Shown in pieces: positions 13,852 to 20,252 of a DNA stretch of 20,252 nucleotides (its first letter is position 1; the number at the start of each line of letters is the position of its first letter). The stretch comes from Anaerolineae bacterium (lineage in GTDB: Bacteria > Chloroflexota > Anaerolineae > B4-G1 > SLSP01). Location of the stretch: the NCBI GenBank assembly GCA_016928755.1, contig JAFGKB010000125.1, positions 1 through 20,252 of the forward strand, given 5' to 3'. The position numbers and the translations under genes are program-made. The notes below the pieces were generated by a model. That model searched no databases, was not told where the DNA came from, and worked only from the letters and a program-made list of their open reading frames with translations.

Positions 13852-13913
13852 GGATTTTGAACCTAGAACCCCGAAACCTTGTATAAGGGTTACGGGGTTG
13901 TGTATCAAAATCC
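13852..13913 (+). promoter_or_regulatory. 62-nt two-step palindrome upstream of the sensor kinase
   Basis: Outer arms GGATTTTGA (13852-13860) and TCAAAATCC (13905-13913) are exact complements. Inside, AACCCCG-A-AACC (13867-13878) pairs with GGTT-A-CGGGGTT (13888-13899) around a 9-nt loop. A TATATA box at 13844-13849, without a good -35, would start RNA near 13856, inside the outer arm. The ORF starts 28 bases after the element. It could be an RNA hairpin controlling the kinase mRNA or a DNA operator. Confidence 0.5.
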
Positions 13914-13940
13914 AGATTTAGTTACACCCCATATTGAACG

Positions 13941-16900
13941 ATGAGAAAAATGTCCCAAAGCGGTGCTCGTATTTTTAAGATAGTTGTGCTCTGTGTCTTG
14001 TGGATGGGGATTGCCACCGGGGCGGTCTGTTTACCGACACCACCCGAAGCACGCTACCCACGACCTGGTATGGATACCGTACCATATCATCCCTCATTAT
14101 CCGGTATCACACGTAATGCCAAGTCAGCATTAGCCCTAACATCTGGCCCTATCCCACCTAACCAGCAGCTTAAATTTGAGCATCTCTCCCTGGAAGAGGG
14201 GCTTTCCCAGAGTACGGTTAACTGTATTGTGCAGGACAGCCGGGGCTTTATGTGGTTTGGCACCCGTGATGGACTGAACAAATATGATGGATACCATTTT
14301 AAGGTCTATAAATATGATCCCGAGGACCCTTATAGTTTAAGTCATAATGCCGTTCAGTCGCTTTTTGAAGACCATTCGGGCGATCTCTGGATCGGTACTG
14401 GTGGCGGTGGGCTTAACCATTTTGACCGAGTAACCGAGAATTTTATTCAATACCGCCATAATCCTGATAATCCTTATACCTTGAGTGATGATGCCATCAA
14501 TGTTATCTATGAGGATTCAAGGGGAATACTCTGGATTGGGACGGCCAATGGTGGTCTTAATCGCTTTGAACGCAAAACCGAGCAATTCAGCACCTATCGC
14601 TATGACCCAGACGATGCCTATAGTATCAGTGATGATTGTATTACCACCATCTTTGAAGACCATTTGGGAATACTTTGGGTAGGGACATGTAGTGGCGGCC
14701 TCAACCGATTTGACTATGAAACGGGTTATTTCTCTGTCTTTAAACACTTTCTCAGCGATTCCTATAGCCTCAGTAACAACGAAATCCTCTCTATTTATGA
14801 GGATCACGCCGGTATACTCTGGGTGGGAACGGGGTACGGGCTTAATAGGTTTAGTCGCCGAGCTGCCATTTTTACCCATTATTACGGTGACCCCTATACT
14901 TCTTATGCGTTAAGTGGTAACGTTATCTCTGAAATCTACGCGGATAGCTCCGGCAATCTCTGGATTGGTACCGGTTCCAATGGCCTCAACAAATTTGACC
15001 GTGATCATAACCGTTTTATCCAGTACCATCCTGACTCCCATAACGCCAAAAGCCTGAGCAGTGATAGCATCACGGCCATTTATGAAAGCCCAGGGGGCGT
15101 GTTGTGGGTAGGGACGAATGGTGGCGGCATCAACAAATTTGACATTGGTGACCGCAACTTTATCCATTATCATAGTGTCCTGGATGATGCTTACAGCCTG
15201 AGTAGTAATGATGTGCTGGCTATCTATGAAGACCAGGCCGGTATTTTATGGGTAGGCACACGTGATGGAGGACTCAATAAGTTTGACCCGGATATAGGGG
15301 GATTTGTGCACTACCAGTATGACCCCAATGCAACCGAGAGTTTAATCAGTGTTGATAGCCGTTTAAGAGAAGAAATCGGTGACGATGGAGCTGGAGACCT
15401 GGTGATTAATATCCAGCGTTCCTTGGTGGGGAATGATGTGCATTCCATTTATCAAGACCAGGATGGCATATTGTGGATAGGGACCAACAACGGCTTAAAT
15501 AAATTTAATCCCCGCACGGAGCAATTCACAGTTTACCGGCACAATCCTTATGATGTTCAGACCATATCTGCCGGGGATGTGACGGCGATTACTGAAGATA
15601 CAGATGGCAATCTGTGGGTGGGGACCTATGGCGGGGGACTGAATGAGTTTAACCGGGATAAGGAGGTTTTTACCCACTACCGCCATAATAATAATCCTGA
15701 CTCCTTGTCATCCAACGCTGTCCGGGTTATTCATTGTGGGGTTTCTGGGTCGCTCTGGGTCGCGACTGACAGTGGCCTGAATCAATTCGATCCGGTGACC
15801 GGCAAATTCATACACTATGTTTACAACCCAGAGAATACCAATAGCTTGAGTGAAAACGCTGTCTTATCGGTTTACGAATCGCCGGACAGCATCCTTTGGA
15901 TTGGGACTAATGGCGGCGGCTTAAATAAATTCGACATTCAACGCAACCAATTTGTGCATTATCGTGAGAAACATGGTTTACCTAATGATGTAGTTTACGG
16001 TATTTTGGAGGATGAGCAGGGTTTTCTGTGGTTAAGTACCAATAAGGGATTGGCTAAATTTAATCCCAGTACCGGCACCTTTAAGAATTATGATGTCCGC
16101 GATGGGTTGCAAAGTAATGAGTTTAATAGTGGTGCTTATCATAAAGGTCGTAGTGGTGGGTTATTCTTCGGTGGTATTCGGGGGCTTACAGCTTTCAGAC
16201 CTGCAGATGTTTTGGACAACACACGCCAGCCGGCGGTGGTACTCACATCTATTACCCAAGGGGGAGAGGCTATCCCCTTAAGAACCTCGTTAGAATCTAT
16301 CCAGGGTATTACCTTTGCTTGGCCTAATAACTTCTTTGAATTTGAGTTTGCAGCCTTGAACTATGTACAATCTGAGAAAAACCAATATTCTTATATGTTA
16401 GAGAACTTTGATAAGGATTGGATTCACACCGGGACCCGGCGTTTTGGTAAGTATACCAATTTACCCGGTGGAACTTACGTCCTGAAGTTGAAGGCCAGCA
16501 ATAATGATGGGGTATGGGCCGCTGAGATACTGGCGATTGAAATTACAGTCATCCCACCGTTTTGGGAAACATGGTGGTTTCTCGGCGGTGTCTCAATATC
16601 GGTAATCCTAGGCATCTACATAGGGTACCGGATGCGGGTACGGGGTATAGCTGAGCGTAATCGTGAGTTGGAGAGCCAGGTTACCGAGCGTACCTATGAG
16701 ATTCAGCGACGGCGTTTGGTAGCAGAGGGACTTCGTGATATATTAATAATTCTGAATTCCGACAGCTCTCTTGAGGATAGCCTGGACTATATCGCCCGGC
16801 AAGCTTCACGATTGATGGACGCCAAAGCGGTGCTAGTTTTTCGTTGCTATGGTGTGGAGCATAAGGCACGTGTTGTTGCCTCTAGTGGGGGGGCATTACC

Positions 16901-17849
16901 TTCTTTGCCAAGGTCGTTAGAGGTACCGCTGTTCGCACAGCAATGGGCCGGTGAGGGTATTTTACGCAGCGAGCCTTTAGTTATTTCCGACCTGGCCGGT
17001 TACAAAAATACATCGGTGCAAATTCGTGGCCTATACCGGGCTGCTTTGGGTATCCCACTCTGTCCTGGTGGTGAGATATACGGCGGTCTGCTGCTGTTCT
17101 ATGCGCATAGCCAGAATTTTACCGATGAAGATATTGAGCTAGGCTTTACCTTTGCCGACCATGCCATATTGGCCATTGCTAATAATCAACTGCGTGAGCA
17201 GGTCCGGCAAATAGCGGTAACCACTGAGCGCAACCGGTTGGCCCGCGATTTGCACGATGCGGTTACCCAGACATTATTCTCGGCCAGTCTGATTTCAGAG
17301 GCATTACCGGAGTTATGGGAGAATGACCAAGACGAGGGCCGAGCTTTATTACAGGAGTTGCGCCAGTTAAGCCGGGGGGCATTAGCGGAGATGCGTTCTC
17401 TGTTGTTGGAGTTGCGGCCTTCTGCTTTGGTGGAAGCACGTATGGAAGACTTGCTGCGACAACTGGGAGAGGCTGTGACCGGGCGCACCGGGGTTCCGGT
17501 GGCTTTTGTCTTCGAGGGACAATGCGATACGCTACCTCCGGATGTGCATGTGGCATTATACCGTATCGCACAAGAGGCACTGAATAACGTAGTTAAACAT
17601 GCGCGCGCTAAACAGGTGACGGTTAGCCTGTACTGTGCACAATTGCCGGGAGACAATGGCGCGCAGCTCCGGACACAGATAAAATTGGATGTGTCTGATG
17701 ATGGCCGGGGATTTGACCCGCGTTGTGTGTCTGCGGACCATCTAGGATTGAGCATTATCCGTGAACGGGCACAAGCTATAGGTGCAACTTTACAGCTTAG
17801 CAGTCGGCCAGGAGAGGGTACACAAGTGCAGGTTGTTTGGGAGGAATAG
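13941..17849 (+). CDS. Two-component regulator propeller sensor histidine kinase (Reg_prop / Y_Y_Y / GAF / HisKA_3 / HATPase)
   Basis: This 1302-residue membrane sensor kinase has an N-terminal hydrophobic segment (about 13-30), probably a signal peptide or anchor. About 80-755 hold 14 propeller blades, each with an LWxGT-x-GLN-x-F signature, enough for two seven-bladed propellers outside the membrane. A Y_Y_Y domain (about 785-870) and one membrane helix (about 877-897, WWFLGGVSISVILGIYIGYR) follow. Then come a coiled linker, a GAF domain (about 925-1090) and HisKA_3 with phospho-acceptor His1105 in RNRLARDLHDAVTQ. A HATPase has its N box at ALNNVVKHA, DDGRGFDP and GEGTQVQV. It autophosphorylates and passes phosphate to the regulator 7 bp downstream. 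A weak ribosome site leaves ATG 13941 or 13950 open. The ligand is unknown; many relatives sense sugars or polysaccharides. Confidence 0.93.
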   Translation: MRKMSQSGARIFKIVVLCVLWMGIATGAVCLPTPPEARYPRPGMDTVPYHPSLSGITRNAKSALALTSGPIPPNQQLKFEHLSLEEGLSQSTVNCIVQDSRGFMWFGTRDGLNKYDGYHFKVYKYDPEDPYSLSHNAVQSLFEDHSGDLWIGTGGGGLNHFDRVTENFIQYRHNPDNPYTLSDDAINVIYEDSRGILWIGTANGGLNRFERKTEQFSTYRYDPDDAYSISDDCITTIFEDHLGILWVGTCSGGLNRFDYETGYFSVFKHFLSDSYSLSNNEILSIYEDHAGILWVGTGYGLNRFSRRAAIFTHYYGDPYTSYALSGNVISEIYADSSGNLWIGTGSNGLNKFDRDHNRFIQYHPDSHNAKSLSSDSITAIYESPGGVLWVGTNGGGINKFDIGDRNFIHYHSVLDDAYSLSSNDVLAIYEDQAGILWVGTRDGGLNKFDPDIGGFVHYQYDPNATESLISVDSRLREEIGDDGAGDLVINIQRSLVGNDVHSIYQDQDGILWIGTNNGLNKFNPRTEQFTVYRHNPYDVQTISAGDVTAITEDTDGNLWVGTYGGGLNEFNRDKEVFTHYRHNNNPDSLSSNAVRVIHCGVSGSLWVATDSGLNQFDPVTGKFIHYVYNPENTNSLSENAVLSVYESPDSILWIGTNGGGLNKFDIQRNQFVHYREKHGLPNDVVYGILEDEQGFLWLSTNKGLAKFNPSTGTFKNYDVRDGLQSNEFNSGAYHKGRSGGLFFGGIRGLTAFRPADVLDNTRQPAVVLTSITQGGEAIPLRTSLESIQGITFAWPNNFFEFEFAALNYVQSEKNQYSYMLENFDKDWIHTGTRRFGKYTNLPGGTYVLKLKASNNDGVWAAEILAIEITVIPPFWETWWFLGGVSISVILGIYIGYRMRVRGIAERNRELESQVTERTYEIQRRRLVAEGLRDILIILNSDSSLEDSLDYIARQASRLMDAKAVLVFRCYGVEHKARVVASSGGALPSLPRSLEVPLFAQQWAGEGILRSEPLVISDLAGYKNTSVQIRGLYRAALGIPLCPGGEIYGGLLLFYAHSQNFTDEDIELGFTFADHAILAIANNQLREQVRQIAVTTERNRLARDLHDAVTQTLFSASLISEALPELWENDQDEGRALLQELRQLSRGALAEMRSLLLELRPSALVEARMEDLLRQLGEAVTGRTGVPVAFVFEGQCDTLPPDVHVALYRIAQEALNNVVKHARAKQVTVSLYCAQLPGDNGAQLRTQIKLDVSDDGRGFDPRCVSADHLGLSIIRERAQAIGATLQLSSRPGEGTQVQVVWEE
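14199..16209 (+). repeat. Array of about 14 propeller-blade repeats within the kinase gene
   Basis: LWIGT-type motifs recur about every 140-150 bases (near 14248, 14380, 14528, 14671, 14818, 14958, 15100, 15247, 15469, 15613, 15757, 15895, 16027). A last degenerate one, GLFFGGIRGL, is near 16155. The only irregular step is 15247 to 15469, where about 25 extra residues (about 468-496, rich in Asp/Glu/Arg) are inserted after the eighth blade. Confidence 0.8.
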
Positions 17850-17856
17850 ATAGAAG

Positions 17857-18501
17857 ATGACAGACGCAACCCCGATTCGCGTTATGATTGTCGATGACCA
17901 TGATATGGTTCGTAAGGGTTTGGCAACTTTTTTGAAGATCAAGCCGGATTTACTCTTAGTAGGAGAAGCTGGAAATGGTCAGGAGGCGGTCGAATTGTGT
18001 GGGCAGGTGAAGCCCAATGTGGTGTTGATGGATTTGGTGATGCCGGTGCTGGATGGCCCGGCAGCGACACGTGCAATTCGTGAGCACTGGCCGGAGGTAA
18101 AAGTGATCGCGCTGACCAGTTTCCAGGAGAAAAAGTTAATTCGGGATATTTTACAGGCCGGGGCAATTGGGTACTTATTGAAGAATGTCTCTGTGAATGA
18201 GTTGGCTGATGCTATCCGGGCTGCCTATGCCGGCCAGTCTACCTTGGCTCCCGAAGCGCTCCAGGCATTATTGCAAGCCTCAACCCAAGAAACCACTATA
18301 CCAGATTATGAATTGACACCCCGTGAGTATGAAGTCCTGGAATTGTTGATCGAGGGACTTAATAATCCTGAAATTGCAGAACGGTTGACTGTGAGCCGTT
18401 CTACAGTTAAGGCCCACGTGAGTAATATATTGTCGAAATTAGGGGTCTCTAATCGTGCAGAGGCCATAGCCTTGGCTATCCGTCATAACCTGGTCACCTG
18501 A
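17857..18501 (+). CDS. NarL/FixJ-family response regulator
   Basis: This 214-residue DNA-binding regulator has a receiver domain at about 8-125 with the acidic pocket DDH (13-15), phospho-acceptor Asp59 in VLMDLVMP, a switch Thr in IALTSF and the conserved Lys in GYLLKN. After a short linker comes a LuxR-type helix-turn-helix at about 150-210 (LTPREYEVLELLIEGLNNPEIAERL, then SRSTVKAHVSNILSKLGV). It starts 7 bases after the kinase stop codon, so the two are one operon and almost certainly a cognate pair, the HisKA_3 kinase class normally pairing with this regulator class. Target genes are not evident; the transport gene downstream is separated by terminators. Confidence 0.96.
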   Translation: MTDATPIRVMIVDDHDMVRKGLATFLKIKPDLLLVGEAGNGQEAVELCGQVKPNVVLMDLVMPVLDGPAATRAIREHWPEVKVIALTSFQEKKLIRDILQAGAIGYLLKNVSVNELADAIRAAYAGQSTLAPEALQALLQASTQETTIPDYELTPREYEVLELLIEGLNNPEIAERLTVSRSTVKAHVSNILSKLGVSNRAEAIALAIRHNLVT

Positions 18502-18532
18502 CCAATAAAAAGATTAGCCACCTCACTATCGG

Positions 18533-18571
18533 AAAATACCCCAAGTGCCCGATGCACTTGGGGTATTTTTT
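18533..18571 (+). terminator. Terminator of the two-component operon
   Basis: A stem running through ATACCCCAAGTGC (to 18548) and GCACTTGGGGTAT (from 18554) with loop CCGAT is followed by TTTTTT. It starts about 30 bases after the response-regulator stop. Confidence 0.92.
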
Positions 18572-18574
18572 GTC

Positions 18575-18722
18575 TATACTAAAAGCGTCAAACAAAGAAC
18601 ACAGCAGTATGTTTTCTTATACGAGGAGATAGAGATAGATTTAGTCTCTTCCTTCAAAAACTGGGTTTTCCACCAAATCCAGAGTGCTCCCGCCAAGAAT
18701 CGGGGCTTGGCGGGAGCATTGT
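18575..18722 (+). ncRNA. Hairpin-rich intergenic segment, possible small RNA
   Basis: After the operon terminator, four hairpins follow in series: GTAT/ATAC near 18607-18622, AGAGA/TCTCT near 18630-18650, CTGGGTTT/AAATCCAG (18661-18668 with 18675-18682, one G-U) and a perfect 13-bp TGCTCCCGCCAAG stem (18685-18697 with 18706-18718). The last resembles a terminator but is followed only by TTGTTTG. I found no convincing promoter, so this may be an RNA gene, a processed leader or a decayed element. A 62-codon frame crossing these stems looks like a shadow. Confidence 0.25.
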
Positions 18723-18781
18723 TTGAGATTTAGCACACTTAACACAGCGTGTTTTTCAAACCTTATAAATAAAAGGAGGTG

Positions 18782-18826
18782 ATGCGTATCGTGATGAAGC
18801 AAAGTGTCCCAAGTTGTAGCATTTAA
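18782..18826 (+). CDS. Possible 14-residue leader peptide before the binding-protein gene
   Basis: AAGGAGGTGAT (18773-18783) is a near-complete match to the 16S anti-Shine-Dalgarno. In frame behind it are ATG 18782, GTG 18791 and ATG 18794, all ending at TAA 18826 (MRIVMKQSVPSCSI). The first ATG is too close to the ribosome site and the GTG (11 bases) is a better fit. It ends 38 bases before the lipoprotein ATG. The strong site in front of such a short frame suggests translational control, but it is unproven. Confidence 0.3.
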   Translation: MRIVMKQSVPSCSI

Positions 18827-18864
18827 TGGTTTAACCCCAAAAATTTTCCAAAGGAGGAAGGAAT

Positions 18865-20252
18865 ATGTTTAGGAAAAAGTGGTGGTTGCTCACCAGTTTG
18901 TTAGTTATTGCCAGTATGGTATTGGGTGCTTGCGCTGCCCCGGAACCAGAAGTTGTTGTTGAGACCGTTGTGGTAACGAAAGAAGTTGAAGGCGAAATAG
19001 TTGAGGTCGTGGTAACCGCGACGCCTGAACCTGTGACACCGGTGGAGTTTAAGTCTTCTGATCCCACAACAATGATCGATGTCTGGGGAGCGGGTGATAC
19101 CGATACCCTTGATCCAGCTTGGAACTATGAGAGTGCCGGTGATGGTGTTATCTTGAATGTTTACGACCAATTAGTCACCTATAAAGGGCCTGTTCCCACA
19201 GAGTTTGTACCCTCATTAGCAACCGAATGGACTATCTCCGAAGATGGCAAGACTTATACGTTCAAAATCCGCGATGGGGTGAAGTTCCACAATGGTGCTG
19301 AATTGACGGCGGAGGATGTGGCCTATAGTTTCCGGCGGGGTGTGCTCCAGGGTGGTACTTGGTCTCCTCAATGGCTCTATACTGAGCCGTTCTTCGGTAC
19401 CGGCGTTTATGATATTGCCGAGCTAGTGGACGAAACCGGTACGTTGGACGACGATCCAGATGCGCTACAGGCCGCCGATCCTGAAGCATTAATGGCCGCT
19501 TGTGAAGCCGTGATGGCTGCTGTTGAGTATGATGAGGCGGAACGCACTGTGACCTTCAACCTCAGTCAGGCCTGGGGGCCTTTTATGGCGACCCTAGCCC
19601 AGAGTTGGGGTAGTGTTATCAACAAAGAGTGGGCCATCAGTAAGAGTGCCTGGGATGGCGACTGCGCAACCTGGCAGAATTACTACGGTATTACATCTGA
19701 GACCGCGCCACTGCGTGATGATATGATGGGTACCGGCCCGTATATGTTTGAGAGTTGGATTCCTGGTGAAGAGACTATCTTGGTTGCTAACCCTGACTAC
19801 TGGCGCACTGAACCCACCTGGGAAGGTGGTACGGCGACAGTGGCTACGGTGGATCGTGTGATTATGAAGTTGGTGAACGAGTGGGGAACCCGCTACGCGA
19901 TGCTCCAGGCCGGTGACGCTGATTTTGTAGAAGTACCGCGTGAGAATATCGCCCAGGTTGACCCGATGGTCGGGGAATGGTGCGACTATAATGCTGAGAC
20001 CTCAACCTTTGATTGTGTGCCCAGTGAAAACCCCAATGGCCCGCTGCGCTTATACCGTGGTGCTCCTACCTCACAACGTACTGATGCCTTCTTCGTCTTT
20101 GATATTAACGATGATGGTGGCAACCCCTATATCGGCAGTGGTGAATTAGACGGTAATGGTATTCCTGTGGATTTCTTCTCCGATATTCACGTTCGTAAGG
20201 CCTTTAACTACTGCTTTGACTGGGATGCCTATATCAATGATGGTCTGGCCGG
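18865..20252 (+). CDS. ABC transporter substrate-binding lipoprotein, family 5 (peptide/nickel type), 3' end outside window
   Basis: An ATG with AAGGAGG just upstream opens 462 codons to the window edge. The signal peptide ends in lipobox VLGAC, so Cys23 is probably lipid-anchored. A Val/Glu/Thr/Pro-rich linker (about 30-60; VVVTKEVE and VEVVVTATPEP) of a kind common in Chloroflexota binding proteins follows. The SBP_bac_5 domain begins near residue 68: VWGAGDTDTLDPAW, then LATEWTISEDGKTYTFKIR, FHNGAELTAEDVAYSFRR, GTGPYMFESW and DIHVRKAFNYCFD. Such proteins capture oligopeptides or other ligands outside the membrane and deliver them to a Dpp/Opp-type permease. The permease genes would lie beyond the window. 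The ligand is unknown. Confidence 0.93.
   Translation, partial: MFRKKWWLLTSLLVIASMVLGACAAPEPEVVVETVVVTKEVEGEIVEVVVTATPEPVTPVEFKSSDPTTMIDVWGAGDTDTLDPAWNYESAGDGVILNVYDQLVTYKGPVPTEFVPSLATEWTISEDGKTYTFKIRDGVKFHNGAELTAEDVAYSFRRGVLQGGTWSPQWLYTEPFFGTGVYDIAELVDETGTLDDDPDALQAADPEALMAACEAVMAAVEYDEAERTVTFNLSQAWGPFMATLAQSWGSVINKEWAISKSAWDGDCATWQNYYGITSETAPLRDDMMGTGPYMFESWIPGEETILVANPDYWRTEPTWEGGTATVATVDRVIMKLVNEWGTRYAMLQAGDADFVEVPRENIAQVDPMVGEWCDYNAETSTFDCVPSENPNGPLRLYRGAPTSQRTDAFFVFDINDDGGNPYIGSGELDGNGIPVDFFSDIHVRKAFNYCFDWDAYINDGLA

Noticed and set aside
14199..16209. DNA repeat array as CRISPR or tandem repeat element
   Set aside because: The periodicity is explained by protein propeller blades; DNA copies are diverged and in frame.
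17186..17869. Long minus-strand frame opposite the kinase 3' end
   Set aside because: It lies wholly against the HisKA_3/HATPase coding region; Ser/Arg/Cys-rich composition is typical of an antisense shadow.
18545..18733. 62-codon plus-strand frame
   Set aside because: It starts inside the operon terminator and crosses the next hairpins; no ribosome site and no recognisable protein pattern.

Overview
The window looks like chromosomal DNA of a Chloroflexota bacterium, most likely Anaerolineae-like. This is inferred from gene style. The substrate-binding lipoprotein at the right edge has a Val/Thr/Glu-rich linker after its lipobox. There is a very large propeller-type sensor kinase and an ADP-forming acyl-CoA synthetase. 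Start codons are often GTG, set by strong GGAGG ribosome sites. I see no rRNA, tRNA, transposase, phage gene or CRISPR array, and most genes sit in short transcription units that change strand often.

Left part (1-2341): a GntR/HutC-type regulator, cut by the window edge, lies downstream of a knotted carbamoyltransferase of the YgeW/acetylornithine type; both are on the minus strand. The carbamoyltransferase has a consensus promoter and an unusually long (about 285 nt), hairpin-rich leader. Just upstream, a stretch without ORFs carries a minus-strand promoter and a perfect U-tracted terminator about 168 nt apart. This is a good candidate for a small RNA, and its ends can pair in a 6S-like way. 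Divergently, an orphan polar amino acid ABC permease is read from a promoter whose transcript would begin exactly at a 13-14 bp stem closing a folded leader.

Middle part (2342-13715): the permease converges on a 705-residue acyl-CoA synthetase. Next come clpP and tig in one minus-strand operon ending in a G7/C7 terminator, without clpX. Divergent from tig are a SufR-like regulator with three cysteines and a B12-type radical SAM protein. These converge on parB (no parA), which is divergent from ubiX (no ubiD). A minus-strand run follows: a DUF3795-type Cys-rich protein, a possible 33-residue ORF, an unidentified helical-repeat-like protein and a hotdog thioesterase.

Right part (13716-20252): a two-component pair comprises a 1302-residue kinase and its NarL/LuxR response regulator. 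The kinase has about 14 propeller blades, Y_Y_Y, a membrane segment, GAF, HisKA_3 and HATPase. A 62-nt palindrome lies just before the kinase. After a strong terminator comes a 360-nt gap with several hairpins and a short ORF behind a perfect Shine-Dalgarno. Last is a family-5 peptide-type substrate-binding lipoprotein running off the window.

The genes do not form one pathway. They mix housekeeping functions (protein folding and proteolysis, chromosome segregation, flavin cofactor synthesis) with nutrient sensing, uptake and acyl-CoA metabolism. The most unusual content is in the intergenic RNA and palindrome candidates.
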